From assembly GCA_019243635.1 (NCBI GenBank), contig JAFAUB010000111.1, positions 1 to 63,151 on the forward strand: a stretch of DNA of 63,151 nt, read 5' to 3'. This stretch comes from Pseudonocardiales bacterium (GTDB lineage: Bacteria; Actinomycetota; Actinomycetes; Mycobacteriales; Pseudonocardiaceae). This document shows, piece after piece, positions 17,466 through 26,121 of the stretch; positions within the stretch are counted from its first letter, which is position 1, and each line of letters opens with the position of its first letter. A program made the position numbers and the translations under genes. Below the pieces are notes generated by a model, which was not told the DNA's origin, searched no databases, and worked only from the letters and a program-made list of their open reading frames with translations.

Positions 17466-19183
17466 TCAGCCGGCTGCGCGTGGGGTAGGTGTCGGCGTGG
17501 CGATCCGGTTGAGGGGTGGCAGGAACCGGGGGCCGGCGGCGGCGGTTCCCACTGCGGCTGCGACGCCTGCCCAGGCGACGGGGCCCAGCGGGGTACAGCC
17601 GAAGAAGTGGCTGAGCCCGGGGGTCTGGACGATGCCGAACAGCGTGGCCGCCGAGCCCAGGCTGGTGGCCAGCACCAGTGGGCTGCGCTGACGCCCGATG
17701 AGGGTCCGGGCCGGCTGGGCGCCGACCAGCCCGCACAGCGCCATGGTGCTGGTGCGCTGCGCACTTCCGGGGGTGAGGGCGCCGATGAGCCAGACGGTGG
17801 AGGCGCCGAGCCCGGTGAGGATGCCGCGGTGGCGGATCTGTCGGTCAGGGGCGCCCCGAGCACAGCGGTGCCGACCGGTCGGGTGCCCTCGCAGTCGTGG
17901 TCGACCGACTTGTGGTCATCCGTGGGCGTCACCGCGACGGCCATGGCGGGGAACATGTCTGTGAGCAGGTTGACCGGGAGCCGGTCGGGGCCGACGCCCT
18001 CGTCGGTCAGCACCGCGGGAGCGCCCACCGCAGCACCGTCGACCACCACGACGCGCAGACCGGCCTGCCGGGCGGCGTCCAACACCGCCTCGGCCAGCGG
18101 GTCCGGCTGGTGACTGACCAGCACTGTGCCGACGTCCTGGCCCTGGGCTGAGGCGATCATCAAACCAGTGCCGGCCTCGGGGTCGTCGGGCACCGGACGC
18201 AGGCGCAGATCGGTCTCGCCCGGCTCGGTGGTGCTCAAGGCCCGTTCGGCGGCATGCCACAACCGCCCTCGACCCCATTCGGCGACGCTGGGACTGGCTT
18301 CCACCACGGTGCGACCGGTGCCGTCAAGCGCCCGGGAATGCACTACCACCGTGTCGAGGACCTGCAGCAGCCGCAACCGTTCGCAGTCCCTCACCAGGAC
18401 TGCCTCGCGGGCCAGGGCACAGCCCAACCCCGTCTGGTAAGCGGCCCAGCCGTAGCGGGCGGGCTTGGGAGAACCGGCCAGCACCGCCGCGCCGGCCTCC
18501 TCGAGGTTCCTGGTGAACAACAGCGTCACCACCGCGCCGATCAGGCTGCCGGTGGTGGCTTTCACCGCATAGTCGTGGAGGGGATCGACCGGCGCGGGAC
18601 GGCGAACGGGTGCTGCTCCACCCCCCTTCGTCCGCTCCGGCACACACAATTGATCATGGGCGGCATCGAAGGCCGCGACCCTGGCCGCCGCTTCAGCCAG
18701 CTGCCCCGTGCGCAGGGCCGCATCCAACACCAGCTCGGTCGGTGACTGACCGACCCCGGACACGGCTGCGTTCGCCGCCGCCAGCACTACGTCCGCGGTG
18801 GTCTTGCCCCACCGGGAGCGCAGCACTGAGCGTAACCGAGGGTCCTCCCGCAGAAGCGCAAAGGCCGCGGTCACCATCTGCGGGGGACGCCGCAGCCCTA
18901 GCATCTCAGCCGTCAACGCCCCCACCAGACCCGCCGTGTCCAGAGCCAACGCGACCGCCGCCGTCCGAACCTCCCCGACCTCGCCAGGGTGGGCGAGCGT
19001 CTCGGCCTCCTCCGTCGTGGAGGTCAAGCCGTGCTTCGCCGCCACCGCGGTGACCGCCTCCACCACGCGGTCTGTGACCGCGTCCTCGGCTACCTGCACC
19101 ACCAGCCGTCCCAAGCCCCCATCCCAGTAGGCAACCAGGACATCGGGGTGCTCCAACACTCCGGCGACGACCTTTTGATCGCC
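17466..19183 (-). pseudogene. CtpI/CtpH-like P-type ATPase, internally deleted and frameshifted
   Basis: The N-terminal module matches large actinobacterial P-type ATPases of about 1,500 residues (VLEHPDVLVAYWDGGLGRLV, ATTGSLIGAVVTLLFTRN, LRLLQVLDTVVVHSRALDG). After VVVDGAAVGAP the sequence jumps to the last membrane region (LPVNLLTDMFPAMAVAVTPT), so roughly half the protein, including the catalytic DKTGT loop, is gone. Near 17835 a frameshift moves the final membrane helices (GLGASTVWLIGALTPGSAQR, LVLATSLGSAATLFGIVQTP) into another frame ending at 17466. No active pump is possible. Confidence 0.7.
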
Positions 19184-19350
19184 TGTTGCGGCGCCCGGCC
19201 AAGGCCGGCAGGCGCGCGCAGCGGTAGGTGAAAGCGCTGACCCTCCTGCCAGGCCGGGCACCCACCGCGACAACCCGGCGCACCACGCGAGTCCGCCCTT
19301 CCCCTGCCGACACCGCACGGTTGGTACCCGACCAGACGTACCCGCAGACG

Positions 19351-19410
19351 CCGTGTTCAATCCCCGGTGCTCAACGGCTCGGTGCTCAACGATCCGGTGC
19401 TTGACCCGGC
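19351..19410. repeat. four imperfect 15-bp tandem repeats
   Basis: Units at 19351, 19366, 19381 and 19396 follow GGTGCTCAACGATCC with changes, strongest in the middle two. They lie between the ATPase remnant and the convergent side of the lipoprotein gene. No coding role is evident. Confidence 0.5.
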
Positions 19411-19448
19411 CCGAACCCCGCACAGTTTCAGATCAGCTAGCCGGCAGC

Positions 19449-20009
19449 TCAATGAGTCCAGTCATGTTGCATCGTCGCCTGCGCAGCCGTCAGCGTCATC
19501 TGACCCGAGCACACCGCTTGGTGGAGGTGGTCCTCGAGCTCCTCCTTCTCGGTGGCCTTCGCCGCAGGCTGCGGGAACAGGTTGTTCGCGTCGCTGGGCG
19601 CCCCGCCGAGGGACAGCGACACCAGGTGGTCTTCCTTATAGTTCAGAGGTGAGCCTGTCTCGCCGAACTCACGCATCTGCTGGAGCTTGAGCGCGGTGGT
19701 GTAGCTGACCGGTGGCTGCACCGTCTCGGCCCACCCCGGCACGCAGATCGTGCTGTGGATGGTCTCCTGGGTGACGTCCAGGTTGAGGACGCCCGGTGTG
19801 CAACGCGCATCAGCGCGCCCCCCGACCACCCGGCACGACGTGGACGCCAGCACAGTGGGGGCCAGCACAGTGGACGCCAGTACAGTGGGGGCCGCCGTCG
19901 ACACCTGCCCCGGCGCGGAAGTAGCGGTCAGCGAGACGCCGGCGGCAGGAGTGGCGCCGCAGCCGGCCAGCGCCAGCAACGCGGTCAGACCTGAGATTCG
20001 TCGGATCAA
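19449..20009 (-). CDS. lipoprotein with HNH-like C-terminal domain
   Basis: A 186-residue protein. The signal peptide ends in the lipobox LALAGC. A TVLAS/TVLAP minisatellite follows (15-bp units at 19846-19890). The C-terminal domain has CVPGWAETVQPP, EDHLVSLSLGGAPSDANNLF and paired cysteines, the pattern of secreted actinobacterial HNH-like proteins in which the DH and the later Asn form the metal site. TTG at 20009 follows AGGAG at good spacing. It is likely anchored outside the membrane. Nuclease activity is inferred from fold resemblance only. It is the last of three small leftward genes beside the NACHT gene. Confidence 0.7.
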   Translation of the reverse strand: MIRRISGLTALLALAGCGATPAAGVSLTATSAPGQVSTAAPTVLASTVLAPTVLASTSCRVVGGRADARCTPGVLNLDVTQETIHSTICVPGWAETVQPPVSYTTALKLQQMREFGETGSPLNYKEDHLVSLSLGGAPSDANNLFPQPAAKATEKEELEDHLHQAVCSGQMTLTAAQATMQHDWTH

Positions 20010-20086
20010 GGTTCACTCCTCGCCTGGTAGCAGAACGACCCCGCTGCAGAACAGAAAACGGGTCGTCGAATCACGGAAACGCTGTC

Positions 20087-20338
20087 TCAGCAGGTGCTGA
20101 TGCCATGCTGGGTGAGAAATGCCGCATCGGATGCGGCCTGCAACGCCTTGGACGCCCGCACGACAGCTCTACTAGCGTTCACCTCGTCCGCGTGTGCAGC
20201 CTCGCACGCGTTGCATGCCGCGTTGCGTGCGGCCTCGGCCTTGTCAGCGGCGTGCTTCGCGAGCTGGTACTGCCTGAAGGCGTGAACGTACTGGTCCAAC
20301 AGTCGAGCAAGGTGCTCAGGTGACATGGTGTGCTCCAT
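20087..20338 (-). CDS. small alanine-rich helical protein
   Basis: An 83-residue protein dominated by one long Ala/Lys/Glu-rich helix, probably a coiled coil (AKHAADKAEAARNAACNACE). ATG at 20338 follows GAAGGGACAGG; a longer frame starts at 20380 without a ribosome site. It has no membrane segment and two cysteines in the helix plus one at the very C terminus. It lies between the lipoprotein and the small membrane protein on the same strand, in the group divergent from the NACHT gene. No known family. Confidence 0.5.
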   Translation of the reverse strand: MEHTMSPEHLARLLDQYVHAFRQYQLAKHAADKAEAARNAACNACEAAHADEVNASRAVVRASKALQAASDAAFLTQHGISTC

Positions 20339-20454
20339 GAGCCCTGTCCCTTCACGAGGTGGATACCGGTGTTCTGTCATCCGTCGAGTGCCTAGTCAGG
20401 CCTACAGGTTGCACTCAGTTACCCGACCTCACCCCAGAGTAAACCCCTAGCCAT

Positions 20455-20700
20455 CTACCCGCAGTGACCGCCGAGGTGTGAGGCTGCCTCAAGTTCGGCG
20501 CAGGCGCGCACCACGGCCGCACGCTCGGTGGAACCGGTGCCGCCGACCGCGAGTTGCACCCGCCGTGTGGCCTCGACATCGTGCCGAACGGCCGTGCGGT
20601 GGCTGATCCACCGACGAAGGACGCCGCGGACCGCAGTGATCAGCAGCAGCGCCAGAGCCAGCAGGGGGTGACCGGTGGCGACGCCGACGAACTCTCCCAT
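20455..20700 (-). CDS. small single-pass membrane protein divergent from the NACHT gene
   Basis: An 81-residue protein. Residues about 10-30 form one membrane helix (GHPLLALALLLITAVRGVLR), followed by a basic stretch and a cytosolic helical tail. ATG at 20700 has a strong GGAGG site six bases upstream. Only 111 bases separate it from the divergent NACHT start, so the two share a control region. A small membrane protein next to an NLR-like gene could be an effector or an anchor; this is inference. Confidence 0.6.
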   Translation of the reverse strand: MGEFVGVATGHPLLALALLLITAVRGVLRRWISHRTAVRHDVEATRRVQLAVGGTGSTERAAVVRACAELEAASHLGGHCG

Positions 20701-20757
20701 GGCTGCCCTCCTCGTGGATCGTGCGGGTGCGTGGATCCACCGTCCTCCGGAGGTGGC

Positions 20758-20790
20758 GTTTCCCTCTACAGTGGGGAAACTTCGGGAAAC
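20758..20790. promoter_or_regulatory. GTTTCCC/GGGAAAC repeat set upstream of NACHT gene
   Basis: GTTTCCC at 20758-20764 is mirrored by GGGAAAC at 20774-20780, and GGGAAAC recurs at 20784-20790, 21 bases before the NACHT start codon. The spacing (nine, then three bases) suits a dimeric repressor site. The NACHT protein itself begins with a helix-rich DNA-binding-like region, so autoregulation is possible but unproven. Confidence 0.45.
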
Positions 20791-20811
20791 CCGACAGCGG
20801 CGAGGTGATCA

Positions 20812-23800
20812 ATGGCTGTTGGCCGACCCTCGACGGGCAAGCAGCAGCGGTATCCGGAACTCGAAGAGCTGGCGTCGTGGTTCGACCGGGCCCTCACCGA
20901 CGCCGGCTACCGCAGCGTCCACGAGTTTCTCGGCCGAGGACTGTTCGAGAAGAACGCGGTCTACGGAGTCTTCAATGCCGCCCGGCTGCTCACGCTGGAA
21001 TCCACCCAGTCCCTCGCCGTCGCGCTGAAGCGCACTCCCGCCCACGTCGTGCCGATCTGGACGCGGGCCAAGGAGGCACGGGACCGCGCGACGCTCGCCA
21101 CCGAACGCGCTCAGGCGCCCCGAGTCACCTCGTGGGCCGAGATCCCGGTGCCGTCCCTGGCTCTGCGCGATCTGCTGGAGGCCCAGTGCGCCTCGGTCGA
21201 ACGCCTGCCCTATGAGCTGCTTGGCGTTGAGGAGCCGCCCCTGTCCAGCGTGTACGTGCGGCAGCAGGTGCGGGTCCGGACGGTGACTGATCGAGGCGAA
21301 CGGGAGGACGCACTGGCCGGGAGACCCGTCACCGAGGAATCCCCCGCGTCGACCGGGCCGCGGTTGGCGGTGCCGGTTCCCAACGCACTTGAGCAGCACA
21401 GCCACCTCCTGGTCACGGGGGAGCCTGGCGCGGGCAAGTCGACCATGAGCAGCTACCTGGCGCGTAGCCTGTCCCGGTTGTGGTTGCGGGAGGACAGCGC
21501 GCTCAACGCGCCGGTCACCGAGCCGGTGGTGCCCCTGCGGGTGTCCGCCCGTTCCCTGAACAGCAGCGGTTCCTGGAGCGCCGTGCTCGCGCAGGCGGCC
21601 TGCCACAGCTTTGGACGGAGCCTGCTGGAGGACCCCGACCCCAGTCTGTTCGCCGGCCGGGTCCAGGGAGCCCGCTGGTTGGTGCTGGTGGACGGGCTCG
21701 ACGAGATCCCCGACCCCCGGCTGCGCGGGGAAGTCATCCGATCGGTGGCCCAGCATGCCCGGCCGGACAGTGACTACCGATTCGTGGTGACGACCCGTGC
21801 TCTGCCCGAGTCCGAGCTCGCGCCGCTGCGTAAGGCCACTGTGGGTAGCTACGTGATTGAGCCGTTCGGTAGGCCCGAGCTTGAGGAGTTCGCGACCAAG
21901 TGGTTCACTGCCCAACAGGTGCCCTCCTCAGCGGCGGAGACCGAACGTTTCCTCCGGGAGACCTCCGACGGTCGCCTGCGGGAGTTGGTGCGAAACCCGC
22001 TGCTGGCCACGATCGCTGCGGTGAGCGCCGTTAAAGAACCGGACAGACCACTGCCCGCCAGCCGCCTCAATCTGTATGAACGGTTCTGCGGCTATCTCGC
22101 TGGTGGTCGGAGCGGTAACCGCAACCCGTTGGCGCAGCTGCGTCGCCGCCACGAGGACAATCCCGAGCTGTTGGCCTGCGTAGGGTGGCTGCACCGAAGC
22201 CGTTCGGAGCTCCTCGGCACGCTGGCTCGCCGTCGACTGGAGAGCCAGGACAAGCTGTGGCTAGCGGCGGGAGAATGGGCCCGCGACCGGGCGCCTGAGA
22301 ACGTCACGCTGGTCGACGGTTGGGAGGACCATCTCTGGGAGGAACTGGTCGGTACCGGCCTGCTGGTAGCGCGGGCACGCGAGTTGCGTTTCCTGCACCA
22401 GTCCTTCGCCGAGTTTCTGTCAGCGCAGTCGCACGCGAAGACTATCGGCAGTGACTTCAACGAGCTGGACACCTGGATCCGCCGCGGGCTACGGGAGGAG
22501 GAACGGACCTTCGCGTTGTTCACCCTCGCCATGTGGGCAGCCCTGCCGGAACACGACATCGGAGCCGTGGTCGACCATCTACTGTCCTCGCTGGATCCGC
22601 GACGACTCCTGTTCGCTGGGCGGCTCATGGCCGAGGGAGTCCCCGTAGCGGACAACATGGCCCTCCGCGTGATCGACCGACTCTTCGCGTTGGTTCGCAA
22701 TGTCGACGATTCCGATACAGCCGACGAAGGTTTCGAGGTGCTTGGCGCACTGTTCGACAACCCGACCGCCCTCGCTCGGTTGGACACGTTTGCCGGCGAT
22801 ACCAACATCGAATGGTCTCGCCGCGTGTCGGCATTGGAAGCACTAGAGAAGCTGGGGGGCGGTGAGTGCGCCCGGCTGCTGCTAGGCGAGCTGCTGCCCT
22901 CGGTGTATGGCCAATCGCTGCACAAGTGCGCACGGATCGCGGTCAAGCTCGGCGACGCAGCTGTCGGTATGACCCGGCGACGAGCACTCCAGATGGTCGA
23001 GGAGCCGGATTCCGATGCGGCCGAGCAAACCAACGCCGCCGAGGTGATGCGGATTCTCGGCCTGGTGACGAACGTAGCCGACCTGGCACGCTCGGTCCTC
23101 GTGGACACGAAATCCACTCCCCAGTATCTCACGCGGGCCGCCGAGGCATGGCTCGCCGCACAAGGTGAAACGGCTGTGCCCGAGATCGCTGCGTTGGCCA
23201 CGGACCGACCCCCGCACGACCATGCGGGCAGAGCTCGGCTCGCCGCCTTCCTAAACAAAGCGGGCGATGGGAAAGCCGCCGAGTCGTTGGCTATCGCCGT
23301 TCTGGACGATGAGATGGCGGACGGCGGTGCGGTGGTGAAGGCAGCCGAGACCCTGCTGGCGGCACGCGGCGCAGAGGCCGTCCCGAGGGTGCTCCTCGTG
23401 ATGGATCGCTGGTCTGAGCGAGGCTACGCGCAGGGAGTGGGGGACGCGGGCCGGATGCTGAAACAGCTCGCGCCGTATCCAGAAGCGGAAGTGGCCTCCC
23501 GGGTCAGGGCCTTGCTCGAACGGTTTTCTAGTGTTATTGGCGCAAACGGCCTCATCGAGGCATGGCTGGCAGTGGAGCCAGCGGGGAAGTCCATCCTGGA
23601 CGCGGTCGACCGCGGCACTATGCTTTATACTTTCGACCAGGCATGGAGCGCGCAGTATCTCCAGGACGCTGGAGAGTGGGCCGCCGCGACGGAGTTGGCC
23701 GAGCGTGTACTTCGCTCGCGACACGATTCCAGAAAGTATTACAGGGATTACTACGAGCGGGCCGCATCGGTGCTACTCAAGGCCGACCAGGCAGCCGCAG

Positions 23801-24393
23801 TGTCGCAGCTGGTTCTTTTGGCAGAGCAGAATCCGCAGTCGGCTTGGCTCGCAGGTGTCATAAGGGCGCTCGAACCCACCGACCTGGAGGTCGAGAGGGC
23901 ATGCACGTTCTGCGCACGACAGCTTGTCGCCCATCCCCGGGTCGACGGCGAGGAGCTTAGTGACGCACTGACCGCTTTACTGTTCCTCGAGGGCGAGTCA
24001 GCGGCACAACCTGTAGCAGACGCCGCGCGGACACGTCCTGAACTGAGCTTTCACCAGCGCAGGAAGCTTGTCCGCGTGCTCGCGGCGGTCGGACAGCTGG
24101 ACCTAGCCCAGTCGGTGTGGGCTCATCTACTCGCATGGCAGGGCTGCACCATCAACGATGACGTCCGCCTGGTCGACGATTTTCTGAATGCCGGCGTGGA
24201 ACAGTGGGCGGCGGAGCGCATACGAGAGCTGATCGACGACCCGGCCACAGCTCCCCTGCGCGTGCGGCGGTTACGGCAGATGCTTGCCTGGCTTACCGCC
24301 GCACCCGCTCGATCAGCACGAGTCGATGTTCGAGATCCGTCTCCATCTCAGCACGTGGAGAAGCCAGGGCTTAGCGATAGTCGCAACTCGTAG
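20812..24393 (+). CDS. NACHT-family STAND NTPase with HEAT-like C terminus
   Basis: A 1,193-residue protein. Residues 1-85 are a compact helical domain with HTH-like spacing (LFEKNAVYGVFNAARLLTLE). After a linker comes a NACHT NTPase: Walker A TGEPGAGKST (about 202-211), Walker B WLVLVDGLDEIPD (about 286-298), a sensor Arg in FVVTTRALPE, and a winged-helix region ending RELRFLHQSFAEFLSAQSH. From about 560 to the end, alpha-solenoid repeats of HEAT type (ALFDNPTALARLDTFAGD and similar) form the likely ligand sensor. Proteins of this plan (bNACHT) defend bacteria against phage. No separate toxic domain is visible, so the effector may be the N-terminal domain or a neighbour. The tail after 24300 looks ragged. 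Confidence 0.85.
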   Translation: MAVGRPSTGKQQRYPELEELASWFDRALTDAGYRSVHEFLGRGLFEKNAVYGVFNAARLLTLESTQSLAVALKRTPAHVVPIWTRAKEARDRATLATERAQAPRVTSWAEIPVPSLALRDLLEAQCASVERLPYELLGVEEPPLSSVYVRQQVRVRTVTDRGEREDALAGRPVTEESPASTGPRLAVPVPNALEQHSHLLVTGEPGAGKSTMSSYLARSLSRLWLREDSALNAPVTEPVVPLRVSARSLNSSGSWSAVLAQAACHSFGRSLLEDPDPSLFAGRVQGARWLVLVDGLDEIPDPRLRGEVIRSVAQHARPDSDYRFVVTTRALPESELAPLRKATVGSYVIEPFGRPELEEFATKWFTAQQVPSSAAETERFLRETSDGRLRELVRNPLLATIAAVSAVKEPDRPLPASRLNLYERFCGYLAGGRSGNRNPLAQLRRRHEDNPELLACVGWLHRSRSELLGTLARRRLESQDKLWLAAGEWARDRAPENVTLVDGWEDHLWEELVGTGLLVARARELRFLHQSFAEFLSAQSHAKTIGSDFNELDTWIRRGLREEERTFALFTLAMWAALPEHDIGAVVDHLLSSLDPRRLLFAGRLMAEGVPVADNMALRVIDRLFALVRNVDDSDTADEGFEVLGALFDNPTALARLDTFAGDTNIEWSRRVSALEALEKLGGGECARLLLGELLPSVYGQSLHKCARIAVKLGDAAVGMTRRRALQMVEEPDSDAAEQTNAAEVMRILGLVTNVADLARSVLVDTKSTPQYLTRAAEAWLAAQGETAVPEIAALATDRPPHDHAGRARLAAFLNKAGDGKAAESLAIAVLDDEMADGGAVVKAAETLLAARGAEAVPRVLLVMDRWSERGYAQGVGDAGRMLKQLAPYPEAEVASRVRALLERFSSVIGANGLIEAWLAVEPAGKSILDAVDRGTMLYTFDQAWSAQYLQDAGEWAAATELAERVLRSRHDSRKYYRDYYERAASVLLKADQAAAVSQLVLLAEQNPQSAWLAGVIRALEPTDLEVERACTFCARQLVAHPRVDGEELSDALTALLFLEGESAAQPVADAARTRPELSFHQRRKLVRVLAAVGQLDLAQSVWAHLLAWQGCTINDDVRLVDDFLNAGVEQWAAERIRELIDDPATAPLRVRRLRQMLAWLTAAPARSARVDVRDPSPSQHVEKPGLSDSRNS

Positions 24394-24642
24394 TAGACGC
24401 GATGTCCCGGTCGCCGACGGTGCGCCCTGGCTGGGCACGGTGGAGGCAAACGTCGAAAACGATCTGGAGTCGGCGGTCGTGCTCGCCTACGAAGCGTAAG
24501 CCGACCGCGCCGTAGGCCTGCCGGGGCGCCGCTCCCAGATGCGGGCGAAGTGCTCGATCGCCGGAACTCTTCCACAGCGGTCCTGTCCCTACCTAGTCAC
24601 GATCTCGCCGAGGACGGTGCGAATGAACTGCGCCCGCTGACA

Positions 24643-25329
24643 TCAGCCGGTGATGGCGTGGAGGGCGCTGACCACGCCCAGGACGGTCATCACCAGTGCG
24701 GCGGCGCGGGTGACCCAGGTCAACGGAACCCAGCGCAGCAGCTGTCGACCACCCAGGATGGCCAGGCCTCCGACCGCCCACAGGCCCAACACCGCGCCGG
24801 CCCCGACGGTGAGCGGATCGTGGTACTTGGCGGCCAGGTTGGCCGTGGCGATCTGGGTGAGATCGCCGAACTCCGCAGCGAACAGCACCCCGAAGCTCGT
24901 CGCTACGACTTTCCAGAACCCGGCCGCTCGGACGGCACGCCGGCTTCGTACCCGGGTCAGGGAGGCCGCGACACTGTGCGGCGCGGGCTCATCGCCAGCG
25001 GGCACCGAGTCCGGCACCTGCCGTCGCGGCGGGCACGACGACGCGTGTCGGTCGTCGTGCCCGTCCGCGCCGCGGCGCAGCATCAGCGCCGCGCCGGCCA
25101 GGAACAGCACCGCCACGACGGCTTCGACGATCCGGCGGGGTGCCAGGCTCAAGGCGCTGCCGGCGGCCACGGCGATGATCACATGCAGCGCGAACGCCGC
25201 CGCCACCCCGAGGAACACGAAACCGGACCGGTAGCGGATGCCCAGCACCAGGCTCGCCAGCGCGGTCTTGTCGGGAAGCTCGGCCACGAAGATGACGCCG
25301 AACACCGCGGCCAGCAGGGTCAGATTCAC
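24643..25329 (-). CDS. Gdt1/TMEM165-family (UPF0016) cation exporter
   Basis: A 228-residue membrane protein with two repeats of three helices joined by a His/Asp-rich cytosolic loop (GADGHDDRHASSCPP). Each repeat carries the family motif on its first helix: FVAELPDKTALASL and FAAEFGDLTQIATA, where the acidic residues bind Mn2+ or Ca2+. The second motif has Leu where Lys or Arg is usual. I chose GTG at 25329, where the first helix begins; the longer frame to 25428 has no ribosome site. In bacteria this family exports manganese. No manganese riboswitch was seen upstream. Confidence 0.85.
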   Translation of the reverse strand: MNLTLLAAVFGVIFVAELPDKTALASLVLGIRYRSGFVFLGVAAAFALHVIIAVAAGSALSLAPRRIVEAVVAVLFLAGAALMLRRGADGHDDRHASSCPPRRQVPDSVPAGDEPAPHSVAASLTRVRSRRAVRAAGFWKVVATSFGVLFAAEFGDLTQIATANLAAKYHDPLTVGAGAVLGLWAVGGLAILGGRQLLRWVPLTWVTRAAALVMTVLGVVSALHAITG

Positions 25330-25528
25330 CGTGGGGTTCCCGTCGTCGCCGGCCCCGCCCGGTACCGCCATGCCCGATACCGCCATGCTCACACACGACC
25401 GGCTGGTCTCGCCAGCGCGAGCCGGCACCTGGGCGAGCCGCGCCGAGGGGGTCTGGTCACCGGCCGGCGGGAGGCTGTTGGGCTACGGTTGGAGAACCAC
25501 AGGGGACTTCAAGCCCGGAAGGTGCGAC

Positions 25529-25810
25529 GTGGAGCTGGGCCGTGAGCCGGCGGAGCTCTCAAAGGAGCAACGCCAGCTGCTTCACCGTGCTCATCAGCAC
25601 CTGCGCAACGCCTCGCACGCGCTGGAAGCGTTAACGGTGGTCGAGCCGGTCCGCGGCCGCTGGGTCGCCACGCCCGCTCCCGTCGAGGCTCTCGAGGCGG
25701 CGCAGAATGATCTCCATCGCGCGTGCCAGAAACTCTGGCGTGTTCATCGGGAGCTGCTGTGCTGCGATCCTCCCGCCGGCGCTCTCGACACCGAGTCCGG
25801 TGGACTATAG
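25529..25810 (+). CDS. small helical hypothetical protein
   Basis: A 93-residue protein. GTG at 25529 follows GGAAGG at seven bases. Two long amphipathic helices (LSKEQRQLLHRAHQHLRNAS and ALEAAQNDLHRACQKLWRVH) suggest a helical hairpin or four-helix dimer. It has no signal peptide or membrane segment and is not recognised. Its end overlaps the end of a convergent 49-codon gene by six bases. Confidence 0.5.
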   Translation: MELGREPAELSKEQRQLLHRAHQHLRNASHALEALTVVEPVRGRWVATPAPVEALEAAQNDLHRACQKLWRVHRELLCCDPPAGALDTESGGL

Positions 25811-25954
25811 GACCGTGACCAAGACGAGAATGATGCCGCCGACCAGAGCCACGACCACTGCCAGCAACGCCCAGGCGACGGCCCCGCCCCGGGGGTCGTC
25901 CGTGCGGTCCAGCTCCGGCAAGTCGGACGCGACGTGCTCCGGCTCGATCATCAT
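25805..25954 (-). CDS. 49-residue single-pass membrane protein
   Basis: A tandem ATG at 25954/25951 is preceded by AGGAGG (the second ATG has the better spacing). An acidic N-terminal segment (MIEPEHVASDLPELDRTDDP) leads into one membrane helix (VAWALLAVVVALVGGIILVL) and a TAG stop at 25805. Codon use is GC-rich at third positions, as in real genes here. Small tail-anchored proteins of this kind are widespread and mostly unstudied. Confidence 0.55.
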   Translation of the reverse strand: MMIEPEHVASDLPELDRTDDPRGGAVAWALLAVVVALVGGIILVLVTVL

Positions 25955-26121
25955 TCCTCCTCGTCGGCCTCCTCTACGGGGGCCGGCAGGACCGCTTCAC
26001 CCGCAGAGGCTATACCCGTCGCCGACGTGATGTTGACTATCGTCGCTCACTCGCTCACCGGCAGGTCGGGCACTCGAGGACGGCACCCGGCAAGGACCCG
26101 ACGCGCTCCGGTGGGGCTCGG

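Noticed and set aside
17135..19423. A 762-residue intact protein
   Set aside because: Its C-terminal part runs antisense to the end of the phosphoesterase gene and the true ATPase end lies in another frame; the catalytic DKTGT is absent.
24394..24500. A short coding continuation after the NACHT gene (frame ending VENDLESAVVLAYEA)
   Set aside because: It looks partly coding and may be a remnant, but it is too short and unsupported to call.
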